A DNA stretch of 64,000 nt, taken from contig NC_012108.1 of assembly GCF_000020365.1 (NCBI RefSeq), forward strand, positions 992,001 to 1,056,000, read 5' to 3'. Position numbers and translations under genes: made by a program. A model generated the notes under the pieces. It made no database searches. It was given only the letters and a program-made list of their open reading frames with translations, and had not been told where the DNA came from. The stretch is from Desulforapulum autotrophicum HRM2. GTDB lineage: Bacteria; Desulfobacterota; Desulfobacteria; Desulfobacterales; Desulfobacteraceae. Positions 18,241-27,398 of this stretch are shown piece by piece (position 1 is the stretch's first letter; each line of letters opens with the position of its first letter).

Positions 18241-19629
18241 ATGGATTACGATGTTATTATTGTAGGGGGGGGGCCTGCCGGGCTTTTTTCGGCATTTCAT
18301 CTGGTGGAGCATTCGGATTTGAGGGTGCTCATGGTGGAAAAAGGGCGAAGATCCCTTTCCCGCAGTTGTCCTAACCATAATCTCCAGAAATGCCTTGGCT
18401 GCGAACCGTGCAACATCATGGCAGGGATCGGTGGTGCAGGGCTGTTTTCAGATGGGAAACTCAACTTCATTCCCCGATTGGGCAAGACCGACCTCACCCA
18501 GTTCATGTCCCTTGGCAGAGCCCAGGATCTCATTGACGAGACCGAAAAGATCTTTACCCGGTTTCGCATGGACGGCCCTGTTTATCCGACCAATATGGGC
18601 GAGGCAAAACAGATACGTAAAGAGGCAAAGCGCTACGGAATTGATCTGCTGTTGATCAAACAGAAACATCTCGGCAGCGACAACCTGCCCGGTTATATTG
18701 CAAAAATGGCCGGATATATTGAAAAAAAAGGTCTTACCATCAAAACCAGTGAGACCGTCGTTGATATCACGCAAGCAGATGGAAGGGTGACGGGGGTCCT
18801 AACGGACAAGGGCAGTTACACGGCTTCCAGCGTGATTCTGGCTCCGGGCCGAATCGGGGCCAACTGGGTGTCGACCCTTGCCCAGCGGCACGGTCTCAAC
18901 GTTTCCCAGCGGGGCATAGAGGTGGGGGTCCGGGTTGAAGTTCATAACGACATCATGGAAGATTTGTGCAAGGTCATCTATGATCCAACATTTTTTATCC
19001 AGACGCCAACCTATGATGATCAGACTCGAACGTTCTGCACCAACCTGGGTGGTTTCATCTCCCTTGAAAATTACAAGGATTTTGTTTGCGTCAATGGCCA
19101 TGCCTATTCAGATAAAAAATCCCAGAATACCAATTTCGCCTTTCTCTCCAAGGTGGTCCTGACTGAACCTGTCACGGATAACCAGGCCTATGGGGAATCC
19201 ATTGGCCGTCTTGCCACCATTATCGGCGGGGGCAAGCCCATACTCCAGCGTTTTGGCGATCTCAAAAGGGGCCGTCGGTCTACCTGGAACAGGATCAACA
19301 AGGGGTTTATCGAGCCGACCATGACCAATGTGGTGTGCGGAGACATTGCCATGGCCCTTCCAGAGCGGATTCTTTCCAATCTCATTGAGGGGCTTGAGGC
19401 CCTTAACCAGGTGGTCCCGGGGGTTTCCAACGACGAAACCCTTCTCTATGCACCAGAAATTAAATTTTTCGCCACCCAGATCGAAACGGACAAGAGCCTT
19501 GAGACCGCCATTCAGGGGCTGTTCGTTGCAGGTGACGGTCCTGGGGTTGCCGGAAACATTGTCTCTGCCGCCGCCACCGGTTTGATACCGGCAAAACGGA
19601 TTCTGGCCAACAAGGCCGACAGGGATTAA
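18241..19629 (+). CDS. FAD-dependent dehydrogenase (COG2509-like)
   Basis: This 462-residue flavoprotein has an N-terminal dinucleotide-binding DYDVIIVGGGPAGLFSAFHL, an unusual cysteine group SCPNHNLQKCLGCEPCNI near residues 41-59 followed by GIGGAGLFSDGKLN, and a terminal GLFVAGDGPGVAGNIVSAAATG. This matches the uncharacterised COG2509 dehydrogenases. The four cysteines are a plausible metal or disulfide site. The substrate is unknown. It is followed after 20 bases by the CoA-transferase/GNAT gene on the same strand, so the two probably form an operon. The ribosome site is weak. Confidence 0.8.
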   Translation: MDYDVIIVGGGPAGLFSAFHLVEHSDLRVLMVEKGRRSLSRSCPNHNLQKCLGCEPCNIMAGIGGAGLFSDGKLNFIPRLGKTDLTQFMSLGRAQDLIDETEKIFTRFRMDGPVYPTNMGEAKQIRKEAKRYGIDLLLIKQKHLGSDNLPGYIAKMAGYIEKKGLTIKTSETVVDITQADGRVTGVLTDKGSYTASSVILAPGRIGANWVSTLAQRHGLNVSQRGIEVGVRVEVHNDIMEDLCKVIYDPTFFIQTPTYDDQTRTFCTNLGGFISLENYKDFVCVNGHAYSDKKSQNTNFAFLSKVVLTEPVTDNQAYGESIGRLATIIGGGKPILQRFGDLKRGRRSTWNRINKGFIEPTMTNVVCGDIAMALPERILSNLIEGLEALNQVVPGVSNDETLLYAPEIKFFATQIETDKSLETAIQGLFVAGDGPGVAGNIVSAAATGLIPAKRILANKADRD

Positions 19630-19649
19630 ACTTTACGGGGGAATTGACT

Positions 19650-21545
19650 ATGAACCTTGAGGAATACTGCCCTGAAAAGCTACTCACAGCAGGTCAGGGT
19701 GTTAAAAAAATTGAGAACGGCAGCCGAGTCTTCATCGGTACCGGTTGCGGTGAGCCCCAGGCGCTGATAAGGGCCATGGTTGAGGATCGGTCCATCCAGG
19801 ATATTGTTGTGTACCAGATGCTCAGCTCCACCTTTGCAAAATATATGAATCACGAGGATTTTCTCTATCGATTTTCCCTGAAGTTGTTTTTCATCAGCCC
19901 TGACATGCGCCAGGCGGCATTTGAGGGAAAGATTGACTATATTCCCATTTACCTTTCCCAAATACCGGGAATCTTTGCCAGCCAGGAGATCGGTCTGGAT
20001 GTGGCCCTTGTCCAGGTGAGTCCCCCGGACCGATTTGGGTTCTGCAGCCTTGGTATCTCCGTTGACATTACCCTTTCTGGGATGCAGAACGCGGAATTGG
20101 TGATTGCCCAGGTCAACCATGACATGCCCAGAACCTGGGGGGACAGCCTGGTCCATGTGGACGAGATTGATTATCTTGTGATCCAGGATGAACCCCTGGT
20201 GGAGGCCCTTCCCAGGATCAAGAATACTAAGGTTGCCCAGCGGATAGGCCATTATGTGAATCAACTGGTGGATGACGGGGCAACCATTCAGGTGGGATTC
20301 GGCCACCTTCCAGATGCTGTTGTTTCGTATCTTGACGGGAAAAAAGACCTTGGCATCCATACCCAGGTGATCACTGACGGGCTGTTGCCCCTTTTCAAGA
20401 AAAAAGTGGTGACCAACCGGAACAAGAGCTACCTCCCGGGCAGGGTGGTGGCTTCGTTGTGCATGGGGTCAAAACAGCTCTATGACTATGTGGACAATAA
20501 CCCCATGTTTTACTTCCGGTCGTCTGAATTTGTCAATGATCCCAATGTCATTGCAAGGAACGATAACTTCATTTCCATAAGTTCGGCCCTGGAGGTGGAC
20601 CTCACCGGCCAGATCTGCACCGACTCCAAGGGATATCTCTTTTATTCCGGCATTGGCGACCAGGTGGATTTTATCCGGGGATCGTGTATGTCAAAGGGTG
20701 GATTTTCCATCATCGTTATTCCGTCTACGGCCCAAAACGATGCCGTTTCAAGGATCGTTCCCCACCTGAGTGAGGGGGCCGGCGTTGCCACCACACGGGG
20801 AGATATTGATATTGTGGTGACCGAGTACGGCATTGCTGAGTTGAGGAGGAAGAGCATTTACCAGCGGGTTATGGAGCTTGCCCAGATTGCCCACCCCAAG
20901 TTCAGAAAACAGCTCATTGATGAGGCAAAAAAGCGAAGATATATCTTTCCCGACCAGTTGCCACCCACCACCCAGGACCTTTTGTTTCTGGACAATTACC
21001 ACTACTCCATGGAGCTTCCCATGGGCAAGCACGTGGATTTTCGTCCGGTTATGCCTTCGGATGAGTTTGAGTCAAGGCAGTTCTTCTATTCCCTCCAGGA
21101 GACGACTATTTATTACCGGTTCTTTAACAAACGGAAGGTGTTCTCAAGGGAGATGCTCCAGCGCCAGTGGGCCGATGTGGACTACATGAGAAACATGACC
21201 ATCATCGGTGTCATGCAAAAGGGCAAGCGCAAGCAGATTGTCGCCATCGGATCCTATGCCGAGGCAGGGGAAACCCATGCTGAGGTGGCTTTCCTGGTGA
21301 AAGAAGAACTCCATGGCATGGGCATTGGTACCTATCTTCTGGAAGTGCTTGAGGGTATTGCTAAAAAGAACCGCTACACCACCTTTGTGGCAACAGTGCT
21401 TGCGGAGAACCGAAAGATGGTGAGAGTGTTCCAGAACCGGTATCCCAATTCAAAGCTGGTACGTTCCGGCGCCGGTGAGATCGAGATTGAAATGGCATTT
21501 GATCAAGCACCGGTTAAAAAAGAAGAGGAAAAAACAGGGGATTAG
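19650..21545 (+). CDS. Acetyl-CoA hydrolase/transferase fused to a GNAT acetyltransferase
   Basis: This 631-residue protein begins at the ATG at 19650, which has a gggg site 8 bases upstream; a TTG two codons earlier is less likely. Residues 1 to about 430 are a class I CoA-transferase of the 4-hydroxybutyrate/acetyl-CoA type, with VFIGTGCGEPQALI, VQVSPPDRFGFCSLG, IQVGFGHLPDAVV, SKGGFSIIVIPST and VTEYGIAELRRKSI. Residues from about 470 form a GNAT domain: RQIVAIGSYAEAGETHAEVAFLV, then GMGIGTYLLEVLEGIAKK, the acetyl-CoA pyrophosphate loop. The combination suggests either use of acetyl-CoA made by the transferase or lysine acetylation control. The substrate cannot be read. Confidence 0.85.
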   Translation: MNLEEYCPEKLLTAGQGVKKIENGSRVFIGTGCGEPQALIRAMVEDRSIQDIVVYQMLSSTFAKYMNHEDFLYRFSLKLFFISPDMRQAAFEGKIDYIPIYLSQIPGIFASQEIGLDVALVQVSPPDRFGFCSLGISVDITLSGMQNAELVIAQVNHDMPRTWGDSLVHVDEIDYLVIQDEPLVEALPRIKNTKVAQRIGHYVNQLVDDGATIQVGFGHLPDAVVSYLDGKKDLGIHTQVITDGLLPLFKKKVVTNRNKSYLPGRVVASLCMGSKQLYDYVDNNPMFYFRSSEFVNDPNVIARNDNFISISSALEVDLTGQICTDSKGYLFYSGIGDQVDFIRGSCMSKGGFSIIVIPSTAQNDAVSRIVPHLSEGAGVATTRGDIDIVVTEYGIAELRRKSIYQRVMELAQIAHPKFRKQLIDEAKKRRYIFPDQLPPTTQDLLFLDNYHYSMELPMGKHVDFRPVMPSDEFESRQFFYSLQETTIYYRFFNKRKVFSREMLQRQWADVDYMRNMTIIGVMQKGKRKQIVAIGSYAEAGETHAEVAFLVKEELHGMGIGTYLLEVLEGIAKKNRYTTFVATVLAENRKMVRVFQNRYPNSKLVRSGAGEIEIEMAFDQAPVKKEEEKTGD

Positions 21546-21556
21546 AACCGGCTATA

Positions 21557-21603
21557 AAAAGGGGCCGTTTCATCTATCCTGGTGAAACGGTCCCTTTGTT
21601 TCT
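21557..21603. terminator. Bidirectional terminator between convergent genes
   Basis: AAGGGGCCGTTTCA pairs with TGAAACGGTCCCTT (one G-T pair, 10-base loop), with A-rich sequence before and T-rich sequence after. It serves the + strand transferase gene and the - strand synthetase gene. Confidence 0.8.
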
Positions 21604-21684
21604 TAATGTTCAGCTAACGGATACCGACTAACGCTCCATGCTGACTTTCGTAATTAGAATTACTGCTTTTGTTTGTCCGTTTGT

Positions 21685-23448
21685 TTATTTTTTAGATTTC
21701 AGTTCCGGGAAATCCCAGTAAAAGAACTCGTTTGCCTGGGCAGCACCGCCCTTTTCCTTGCGGGCAACCTCGTTCTCCCTGAGCTCGATTCTGCGGATCT
21801 TTCCGCTGATGGTTTTGGGAACTTCCGTGACAAATTCGATGATCCTGGGAATCTTGAATTTGGCCAGGATTCCTATAGTCTGCTGGAACAGATCCAGGGC
21901 AAGTTCCCTTGAGGGCTGAAAACCTTTGTTAAGAATCACGTAGGCCTTGACCAACTGGTGACGTTCGGGATCGGGGACACCGACCACGGCAGACTCGTTA
22001 ACTGCCTCGTGTTCCGCAAGGGCGCTTTCCACCTCAAAGGGTCCGATGCGGAAATCCGAAGACTTGATAACATCGTCGGACCTTGACACAAACCACCAAT
22101 AGCCGTCATCATCAATTAATGCCTTGTCGCCTGTGTAGTAGAAGTCACCAACAAATGCAGAGGCCATTTTTTCAGGGCTTCCAATGTATTCGGTAAAAAG
22201 GCCGATGGGCCGCCAGCGGTTAAGGCGGACAACCATGTGGCCGGGCTCGTTACGAACTGTCAACTCCTTGCCTTCGTCGTCGGCCAGGGTGACATCGTAC
22301 ATGAACGATGGATAGCCAAAGGAACCTGAGCGTATCTTGCCGGTCCTCCACGGGGGGTTGCCTACCATGGCGGTGGATTCAGTCTGACCGTAAAAATCCC
22401 GGATTTCAGTGTTTGTACGTTTTTTCCACTGTTTGATCAGATCGGGGTTGACGGGCTCGCCTGCAGAAATGGACTGACGAAGTTTTGAAAGGTCTATGTT
22501 TGTCGTGTCAACGTTGATGAACATTCTCCAGGCCGTAGCAGGAGCGCAAAAAATGGTCACCCCGCATTCCTCAACGGCCTTGAGGTAGCGTTCGCCGTCA
22601 AGAGCAGCAAAGTTCAATCCCACAACCGTGGCGCCCACGTTCAAAGGTGCGAAAAAACTGCTCCAGTGCCATTTGGCCCAGCCGGGCGCCGACAGGTTGT
22701 GATGGACATCGTTCGGTCGGATGCCGATCATGACTGCGGTTGAGAGATGCCCTAAGGGGTAGGAGGTGGCTGTGTGGCCTACCTTTTTGGGCATTCCTGT
22801 GGTGCCGGAGGTGAAAAAGCAGATTAGAAGATCGTTGGACCGGGTTTTTGCAGGTTCAGCCGTTGCTGGCATCTTTTCAGAATCGCTGAAGCTGATCCAG
22901 CCGTCTTTTTTTCCTAGCACCACCTTGATTTTTGGTTTGACGCCCAGCAGTTCAATAGCCTCATCCATGAGCTCGGTAAAACTTTCGTCGGCAACGATGA
23001 CATCCGGAGCATAGGATTCAAACCTGAATTTAAGTTCGCGCATGGTCATGCTGGTGGCGGTGGGGACATTTATCACCCCACCCTTGATGCAGGCATAGGT
23101 GGAAAACCAGGTTTCTGGAACAATGGGGGTCATCATGTACATGTTGTCCCCTTTTTCCACACCCGATTTACGCAGCAGGTTGAGACATTGATTTCCCTTG
23201 GCGGCAAGTTCTTTATAGGTGTAGGATAGTTTTCCCGGTTTGGCAATATCGGCCCAGATCAGGGCTGTCTGGTCCCCCCTCTCTTTGACATGTAGTTTCT
23301 CGAAAATCTCGTCTGCCCAGTTGAAATACTCAGGGAGTTTCGAGTGGTTCAGTTTTTCAAAAAAAGCCTTTGCCGCAGCTTCTTTCTGGTCATTGTCATC
23401 CATCAGGTTCAGATCCATGACCTCTTTGTACAAAGTTTCCATGCCCAT
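21685..23448 (-). CDS. Acyl-CoA synthetase, medium-chain/acetyl-CoA synthetase-like
   Basis: This 587-residue AMP-forming ligase converts a fatty or aromatic acid to its CoA ester. Motifs in order: ICFFTSGTTGMPKKVGHTA near 230 (phosphate loop), APGWAKWHWSSFFAPL near 273, DFYGQTESTAMVGNPP near 375, FYYTGDKALIDDDGYWWFVSRSDDVIKSSDFRIGP near 460 (split by one word here from the hinge), and the catalytic lysine in PKTISGKIRR near the end. Layout and length resemble medium-chain acyl-CoA synthetases. An aaggag site lies 8 bases before the ATG. The acyl-CoA dehydrogenase gene and TetR gene upstream on the same strand make a beta-oxidation role likely. Confidence 0.87.
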   Translation of the reverse strand: MGMETLYKEVMDLNLMDDNDQKEAAAKAFFEKLNHSKLPEYFNWADEIFEKLHVKERGDQTALIWADIAKPGKLSYTYKELAAKGNQCLNLLRKSGVEKGDNMYMMTPIVPETWFSTYACIKGGVINVPTATSMTMRELKFRFESYAPDVIVADESFTELMDEAIELLGVKPKIKVVLGKKDGWISFSDSEKMPATAEPAKTRSNDLLICFFTSGTTGMPKKVGHTATSYPLGHLSTAVMIGIRPNDVHHNLSAPGWAKWHWSSFFAPLNVGATVVGLNFAALDGERYLKAVEECGVTIFCAPATAWRMFINVDTTNIDLSKLRQSISAGEPVNPDLIKQWKKRTNTEIRDFYGQTESTAMVGNPPWRTGKIRSGSFGYPSFMYDVTLADDEGKELTVRNEPGHMVVRLNRWRPIGLFTEYIGSPEKMASAFVGDFYYTGDKALIDDDGYWWFVSRSDDVIKSSDFRIGPFEVESALAEHEAVNESAVVGVPDPERHQLVKAYVILNKGFQPSRELALDLFQQTIGILAKFKIPRIIEFVTEVPKTISGKIRRIELRENEVARKEKGGAAQANEFFYWDFPELKSKK

Positions 23449-23556
23449 AAAATCACTCCTTGCAGTTATGATTTGCGGTTAATGTCCCTTTTGGTATGTC
23501 TCTTATCGTCTGCAACAGCTATTTTTGACTGGTGTGTACCGGATGCAGTGTCGCCT

Positions 23557-23570
23557 AACGAGCGCTCAGT
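23557..23570. promoter_or_regulatory. Candidate TetR-type operator before the synthetase gene
   Basis: AACGAGCGCTCAGT contains the palindromic core GAGCGCTC about 110 bases upstream of the synthetase start. The same core forms a perfect 14-bp palindrome at 32933-32946. The binding protein could be the TetR regulator at 25561-26181; this is inference. Confidence 0.4.
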
Positions 23571-23670
23571 CTACAGCCTAGAGTTGATATAGATTAATCT
23601 AAATATGATTGTCAAAGACTTTTTAATTTTTTTTGAACGTACAGAGTCTGGATGGGATTCAGAAAGGACT

Positions 23671-23694
23671 CTCCCCTGCACGATGGCAGGGGAG
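23671..23694. terminator. GC-rich hairpin after the acyl-CoA dehydrogenase gene
   Basis: CTCCCCTGC/GCAGGGGAG gives a 9-bp stem with a 6-base loop, 23 bases beyond the minus-strand stop codon. There is no T-run, so it may attenuate or mark an mRNA end between the dehydrogenase and synthetase genes. Confidence 0.45.
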
Positions 23695-23716
23695 GGTGGG
23701 GGCTATGGGAGGAGGA

Positions 23717-25528
23717 TCAACCGGCGAAGGCGTCGTCGGGCATATCCATGATGGCGGTGATGTTGGATTTTATCGCCTCCATTTTTCCAAGGGTTGCAGG
23801 GATAATAAAACTGAGGAAATATTCGGCTGTCTTAACCTGTCCCTGGTAAAAGGCAACATCCTTTTTCTTTGCCTTGGCAATTTTCGGGGCGGCAACAACG
23901 GCCCGCCACAGTTCCACCCATGCCATGCAGACGTCTCCTGTGGCGTCCAGGAATGGGAGGGCTGAGGCAAAGGCATGGAGAACATTGGCTGACATGGCTG
24001 TGGCGCCCATGTACATGGCGACTTCACCAAGCTTGTTGATGGCGTTCTGGAGGATATCTGCCATGGCTTCAAGACCCTCGATTTCCTTTGCCGCAGCAAC
24101 GGTCTTGTTCATTTCACCGAGAAGATCCATAAAGGGTTTTCCCTTTTTAAGTCCCAGCTTGCGGCCCAGAAGGTCCATGGCCTGGATACCGTTGGTTCCC
24201 TCGTAAATACTGGTGATCTTGCAGTCCCTCAGGAGCTGCTCCTGGGGGTACTCCTTGATGAACCCGTAACCGCCATAGATTTGAATGCCCTGGGCGCATA
24301 CCTCAAACGACCGGTCCGTACAGTAGGATTTGACCACGGGGGTCAAAAGCTCGATGAGTCCTTCCCACTTTTCTTTTTCTTCGGGGGTGGCGGCTGTCTT
24401 TGCCTTGTCAAAGAGAAATCCTGTGTAGTAGAGAAGGGTACGCATGCCGTCCACGTTGGCTTTCATGGACAGGAGCTGGCGCTTGACGTCCGGGTGGTTG
24501 ATAATGGCAACCGGTTTGGGATCGGCGTCGAACATGTTCATGAGATTAACGCCCTGGACCCGCTCCTTAGCGTAGTTGACGGAATTGATATACGAGGTGG
24601 TGGCAAAACCGAAACCCTGCATGCCCACTCCGAGCCTTGCTTCGTTCATCATGATGAACATGGCCCGCATTCCCTTGTTCTCTTCGCCGATGAGTTCACC
24701 GATGCAGTTGCCCTTGGATCCAAAGGCCAGGGCGGCGGTTGCATTGCCGTGGATGCCCATCTTTTCTTCAAGACCCGTGCAGACCACGTCGTTTGATTCG
24801 CCAGGGGTGCCATCGTCGTTGATTTTGAACTTGGGCACCAGAAACAGGGAAATGCCCTTGGTTCCGGCAGGTGCGCCTTCAATCCTGGCCAGGACCGGAT
24901 GGATGATGTTTTCGGTCAGGTCGTGGTCTCCGCCTGAGATGAAGATCTTGTTGCCTGCGATCGAGTAGGTGCCGTCATCGTTTTTTTTAGCCGTGGTGGT
25001 CAAGGCCCCGACATCGGAACCGGCCTCTGGTTCTGTAAGACACATGGTGCCTGCCCACTTGCCCGTGTAAAGGTTCTTCAGGTATTTTTTCTTCTGGGCT
25101 TCAGATCCGAATTCTTCAACGATTTTGCCTGCCCCGTGGGTCAGTCCCGGGTACATCATGAACGCGCAGTTGGCGCCCGTGAACATTTCGCCTGCTGCAA
25201 TGGAAAGCACCTTGGGCATGCCCTGACCGCCGTATTCCGGGTCGTCACACATGGCGATCCATTCGCCTTCGCAGAAAAGTTTAAAGGGCTTTCTAAAGCA
25301 TTCGGGAATGGTCACCTTGCCGTTGTTCAGGGTGCAGCCGTGTTCGTCACCTTCCTTTTGAGTGGGAAGTACTTCCTTGATGGCAAGGTTTCGTGCTTCG
25401 GTTATGACCATGTCCACGGTTTTTTTGTTGAAATCTTGAAAATCTTCGTGTTTTGCAAGGTCCGCCACGGAAAGCATTTCATGGAGGACAAAATCCTGAT
25501 CCCTTCGGTCTGCTATTGATTGAGCCAT
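23717..25528 (-). CDS. Acyl-CoA dehydrogenase, extended DmdC/FadE-like type
   Basis: This 603-residue FAD enzyme introduces the alpha-beta double bond in acyl-CoA. It shows the N-terminal EGEWIAMCDDPEYGGQGMP, the FAD/substrate loop TMCLTEPEAGSDVGALTT, KIFISGGDHDL, the C-terminal catalytic region QIYGGYGFIKEYPQEQLLRD, and ITSIYEGTNGIQAMDLLGRKL holding the likely catalytic glutamate. It is longer than the 380-residue acyl-CoA dehydrogenases and has the extra C-terminal helical domain of the 3-methylmercaptopropionyl-CoA dehydrogenase (DmdC) type, although that substrate is not implied. Electrons would pass to ETF. It lies 32 bases downstream of the TetR gene on the same strand with a clear aaggag site. 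Confidence 0.88.
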   Translation of the reverse strand: MAQSIADRRDQDFVLHEMLSVADLAKHEDFQDFNKKTVDMVITEARNLAIKEVLPTQKEGDEHGCTLNNGKVTIPECFRKPFKLFCEGEWIAMCDDPEYGGQGMPKVLSIAAGEMFTGANCAFMMYPGLTHGAGKIVEEFGSEAQKKKYLKNLYTGKWAGTMCLTEPEAGSDVGALTTTAKKNDDGTYSIAGNKIFISGGDHDLTENIIHPVLARIEGAPAGTKGISLFLVPKFKINDDGTPGESNDVVCTGLEEKMGIHGNATAALAFGSKGNCIGELIGEENKGMRAMFIMMNEARLGVGMQGFGFATTSYINSVNYAKERVQGVNLMNMFDADPKPVAIINHPDVKRQLLSMKANVDGMRTLLYYTGFLFDKAKTAATPEEKEKWEGLIELLTPVVKSYCTDRSFEVCAQGIQIYGGYGFIKEYPQEQLLRDCKITSIYEGTNGIQAMDLLGRKLGLKKGKPFMDLLGEMNKTVAAAKEIEGLEAMADILQNAINKLGEVAMYMGATAMSANVLHAFASALPFLDATGDVCMAWVELWRAVVAAPKIAKAKKKDVAFYQGQVKTAEYFLSFIIPATLGKMEAIKSNITAIMDMPDDAFAG

Positions 25529-25560
25529 TTTTTTCTCCTTAAGTCGTTTGTACCTGTTGG

Positions 25561-26181
25561 TTAATTTGTGGAAACACCTTTGGTGAACATCTCAAAAATC
25601 ATGGTAAGTCTTTCGTTTAAGGCCTCATCATCCTCATCCCGGAACAGGCAGGCCCAGGAGGCAGAGTGGGCGATGTCGCTGAAGACAATGGCAATTTCTT
25701 TTGCCGGATATGCCTTGAATTCACCGTCGCGGATGCCCTGGTCAAAGATGGCCTCAAAAAGATCCACCATTTTATCGTGCATCCTGTTGATTCGTTCGTT
25801 GAGTTTAGGCATGAGTACTGCATCTATGTTGCTACGTTCTGAAATATAGATGCGGATGACTTCATCGTTATTCTTGTAAAAGCTTGCCTGGGCGAACAGG
25901 GCATCCTTGAGTTTTTTGTGGGCTGTATCTGAAGTTCGCCTGCTGACATCAAGGAAAATACGTCCTAACTCCTGGACCTTGTCGAGCACAAGGTCATGGT
26001 ACATCTGCTGCTTGCCTGAAAAGTATTTGTAAATGGTTCCCAGGGGGTATTGGGAATCCTGGCTGATCTGGGCCATGGTGGTTCCGTGAAATCCCTTGGT
26101 GGCAAATATGGACAGGGCCGTATCCAGAATTTCCTGGCGTCGTCTCTCGTCGTCTCGTTCCTTGCGGGATATGGTTGCCAT
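25561..26181 (-). CDS. TetR/AcrR-family transcriptional regulator
   Basis: This 206-residue protein starts at the ATG at 26181, preferred because ggagag lies just upstream; an ATG four codons earlier lacks a site. The N-terminal HTH is typical: RRQEILDTALSIFATKGFHGTTMAQISQDSQYPLGTIYKYF (helix-turn-helix around residues 25-50), followed by a ligand-binding domain of variable sequence. As the first gene ahead of acyl-CoA dehydrogenase and synthetase genes it probably senses acyl-CoA and represses the operon, as FadR-like TetR proteins do in other bacteria. Its gene diverges from a Dus gene, leaving a 91-base shared promoter region. Confidence 0.88.
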   Translation of the reverse strand: MATISRKERDDERRRQEILDTALSIFATKGFHGTTMAQISQDSQYPLGTIYKYFSGKQQMYHDLVLDKVQELGRIFLDVSRRTSDTAHKKLKDALFAQASFYKNNDEVIRIYISERSNIDAVLMPKLNERINRMHDKMVDLFEAIFDQGIRDGEFKAYPAKEIAIVFSDIAHSASWACLFRDEDDEALNERLTMIFEMFTKGVSTN

Positions 26182-26272
26182 AGCTCTCTCCATTGTTATT
26201 TCAATTTTAGAATTGACATTCTAGCAGTAACGATTAACTTGTCAAGTAATTTTTAATAAAACAGGAAAAACA

Positions 26273-27235
26273 ATGGAAAAAAAATTGATACTTGCTCCAC
26301 TTCAGGGGTTCACTGACGCACCCTTCAGGCAGGTTTACCCGAGACATTTTACCGGCTTTGATGAGGCCCTGGCACCTTTCATCTCGACCATGGGGCAGGC
26401 AAGACTCAAGCCGTCACGAATCAAGGATGTACTGCCTGAGAACAATCCGCTCCTGCCGGTGGTGCCCCAGATTCTTGGTAATGTGGCAGAAGATTTCATC
26501 TTCCTTGCCCGTTATCTTGCCGACAAGGGCTACACCCGGGTCAACTGGAATCTGGGTTGCCCCCACTCCAAGATCACCAAAAAACTCAGGGGTTCAGGCC
26601 TGTTGTGCCGGCCTGATTTAATAGACGCCTTTTTAGAACAGGTGGTGCCTGCCATTCCCTGTTCACTGTCGGTCAAGGTCAGGCTCGGCCGAAAGACCAG
26701 CCATGAGATTTTTGATCTTCTGCCGGTGTTTGATCGTTATCCCCTGGACGAGATTATTGTCCATCCAAGAACCGGGGTGCAGCTTTACACGGGAACAGCA
26801 GACATTGATGCCTTTGAACGTGTGCTGGCCCAGAGTCGCCATATCCTTGTTTATAACGGGGATATAACCGATAAAAAAGGATTCCAGGTTCTGGTTGACC
26901 GGTTCCCTGAAATTAGAAGCTTCATGATCGGAAGGGGGGTTCTGGCTGATCCGTTTCTACCCGCAACCATCAAGGGGGAGGTCCGGGACAGAACAATGGA
27001 TCTGGAACGTATCAAGGCCTTTCACGACGATCTTTTTACCACCTACGACGGTAATTTCTACGGTCCCTCCCACATTGCCGGAAGGATGAAGGGGTTCTGG
27101 TCCTATCTTGGGCCTTCGTTTCCGGGTGGGGAAAAACTGTTCAAGCAGATATTCAAGTCACGGAACCGGGAGGCCTACCTGGTTCAGACCCGTCGTTTCT
27201 TTGATGAACAGATTCCCTTCTGCCCGGCGGGTTAG
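26273..27235 (+). CDS. tRNA-dihydrouridine synthase family protein (DusC-like)
   Basis: This 320-residue flavoprotein of the Dus family reduces uridine to dihydrouridine in tRNA. It shows the FMN-barrel start LILAPLQGFTDAPFRQVY, the catalytic-cysteine strand VNWNLGCPHSKITKKLRGSGLL (Cys near residue 101), LSVKVRLGRKT, IIVHPRTGVQLYTG and MIGRGVLADPF. The N-terminus and the short barrel most resemble DusC. A second Dus gene, dusB-like, lies at 47628. The ATG follows aggaaaaaca. It is transcribed away from the TetR regulator and appears monocistronic. Confidence 0.87.
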   Translation: MEKKLILAPLQGFTDAPFRQVYPRHFTGFDEALAPFISTMGQARLKPSRIKDVLPENNPLLPVVPQILGNVAEDFIFLARYLADKGYTRVNWNLGCPHSKITKKLRGSGLLCRPDLIDAFLEQVVPAIPCSLSVKVRLGRKTSHEIFDLLPVFDRYPLDEIIVHPRTGVQLYTGTADIDAFERVLAQSRHILVYNGDITDKKGFQVLVDRFPEIRSFMIGRGVLADPFLPATIKGEVRDRTMDLERIKAFHDDLFTTYDGNFYGPSHIAGRMKGFWSYLGPSFPGGEKLFKQIFKSRNREAYLVQTRRFFDEQIPFCPAG

Positions 27236-27398
27236 GCAATTAAATATGTTTAAATCCCCATGTTGATCCCCACAATTAGAATTGGTGGTTCCTGTGGGAA
27301 AAAGGTTGCAAAAAGGTCGGGGAACTGATTAGAATAAAAAATAATTATTCCCTGCATATATTTCAAAAACCTGAGTTTCACTAAATCAAGGAGTTGCC

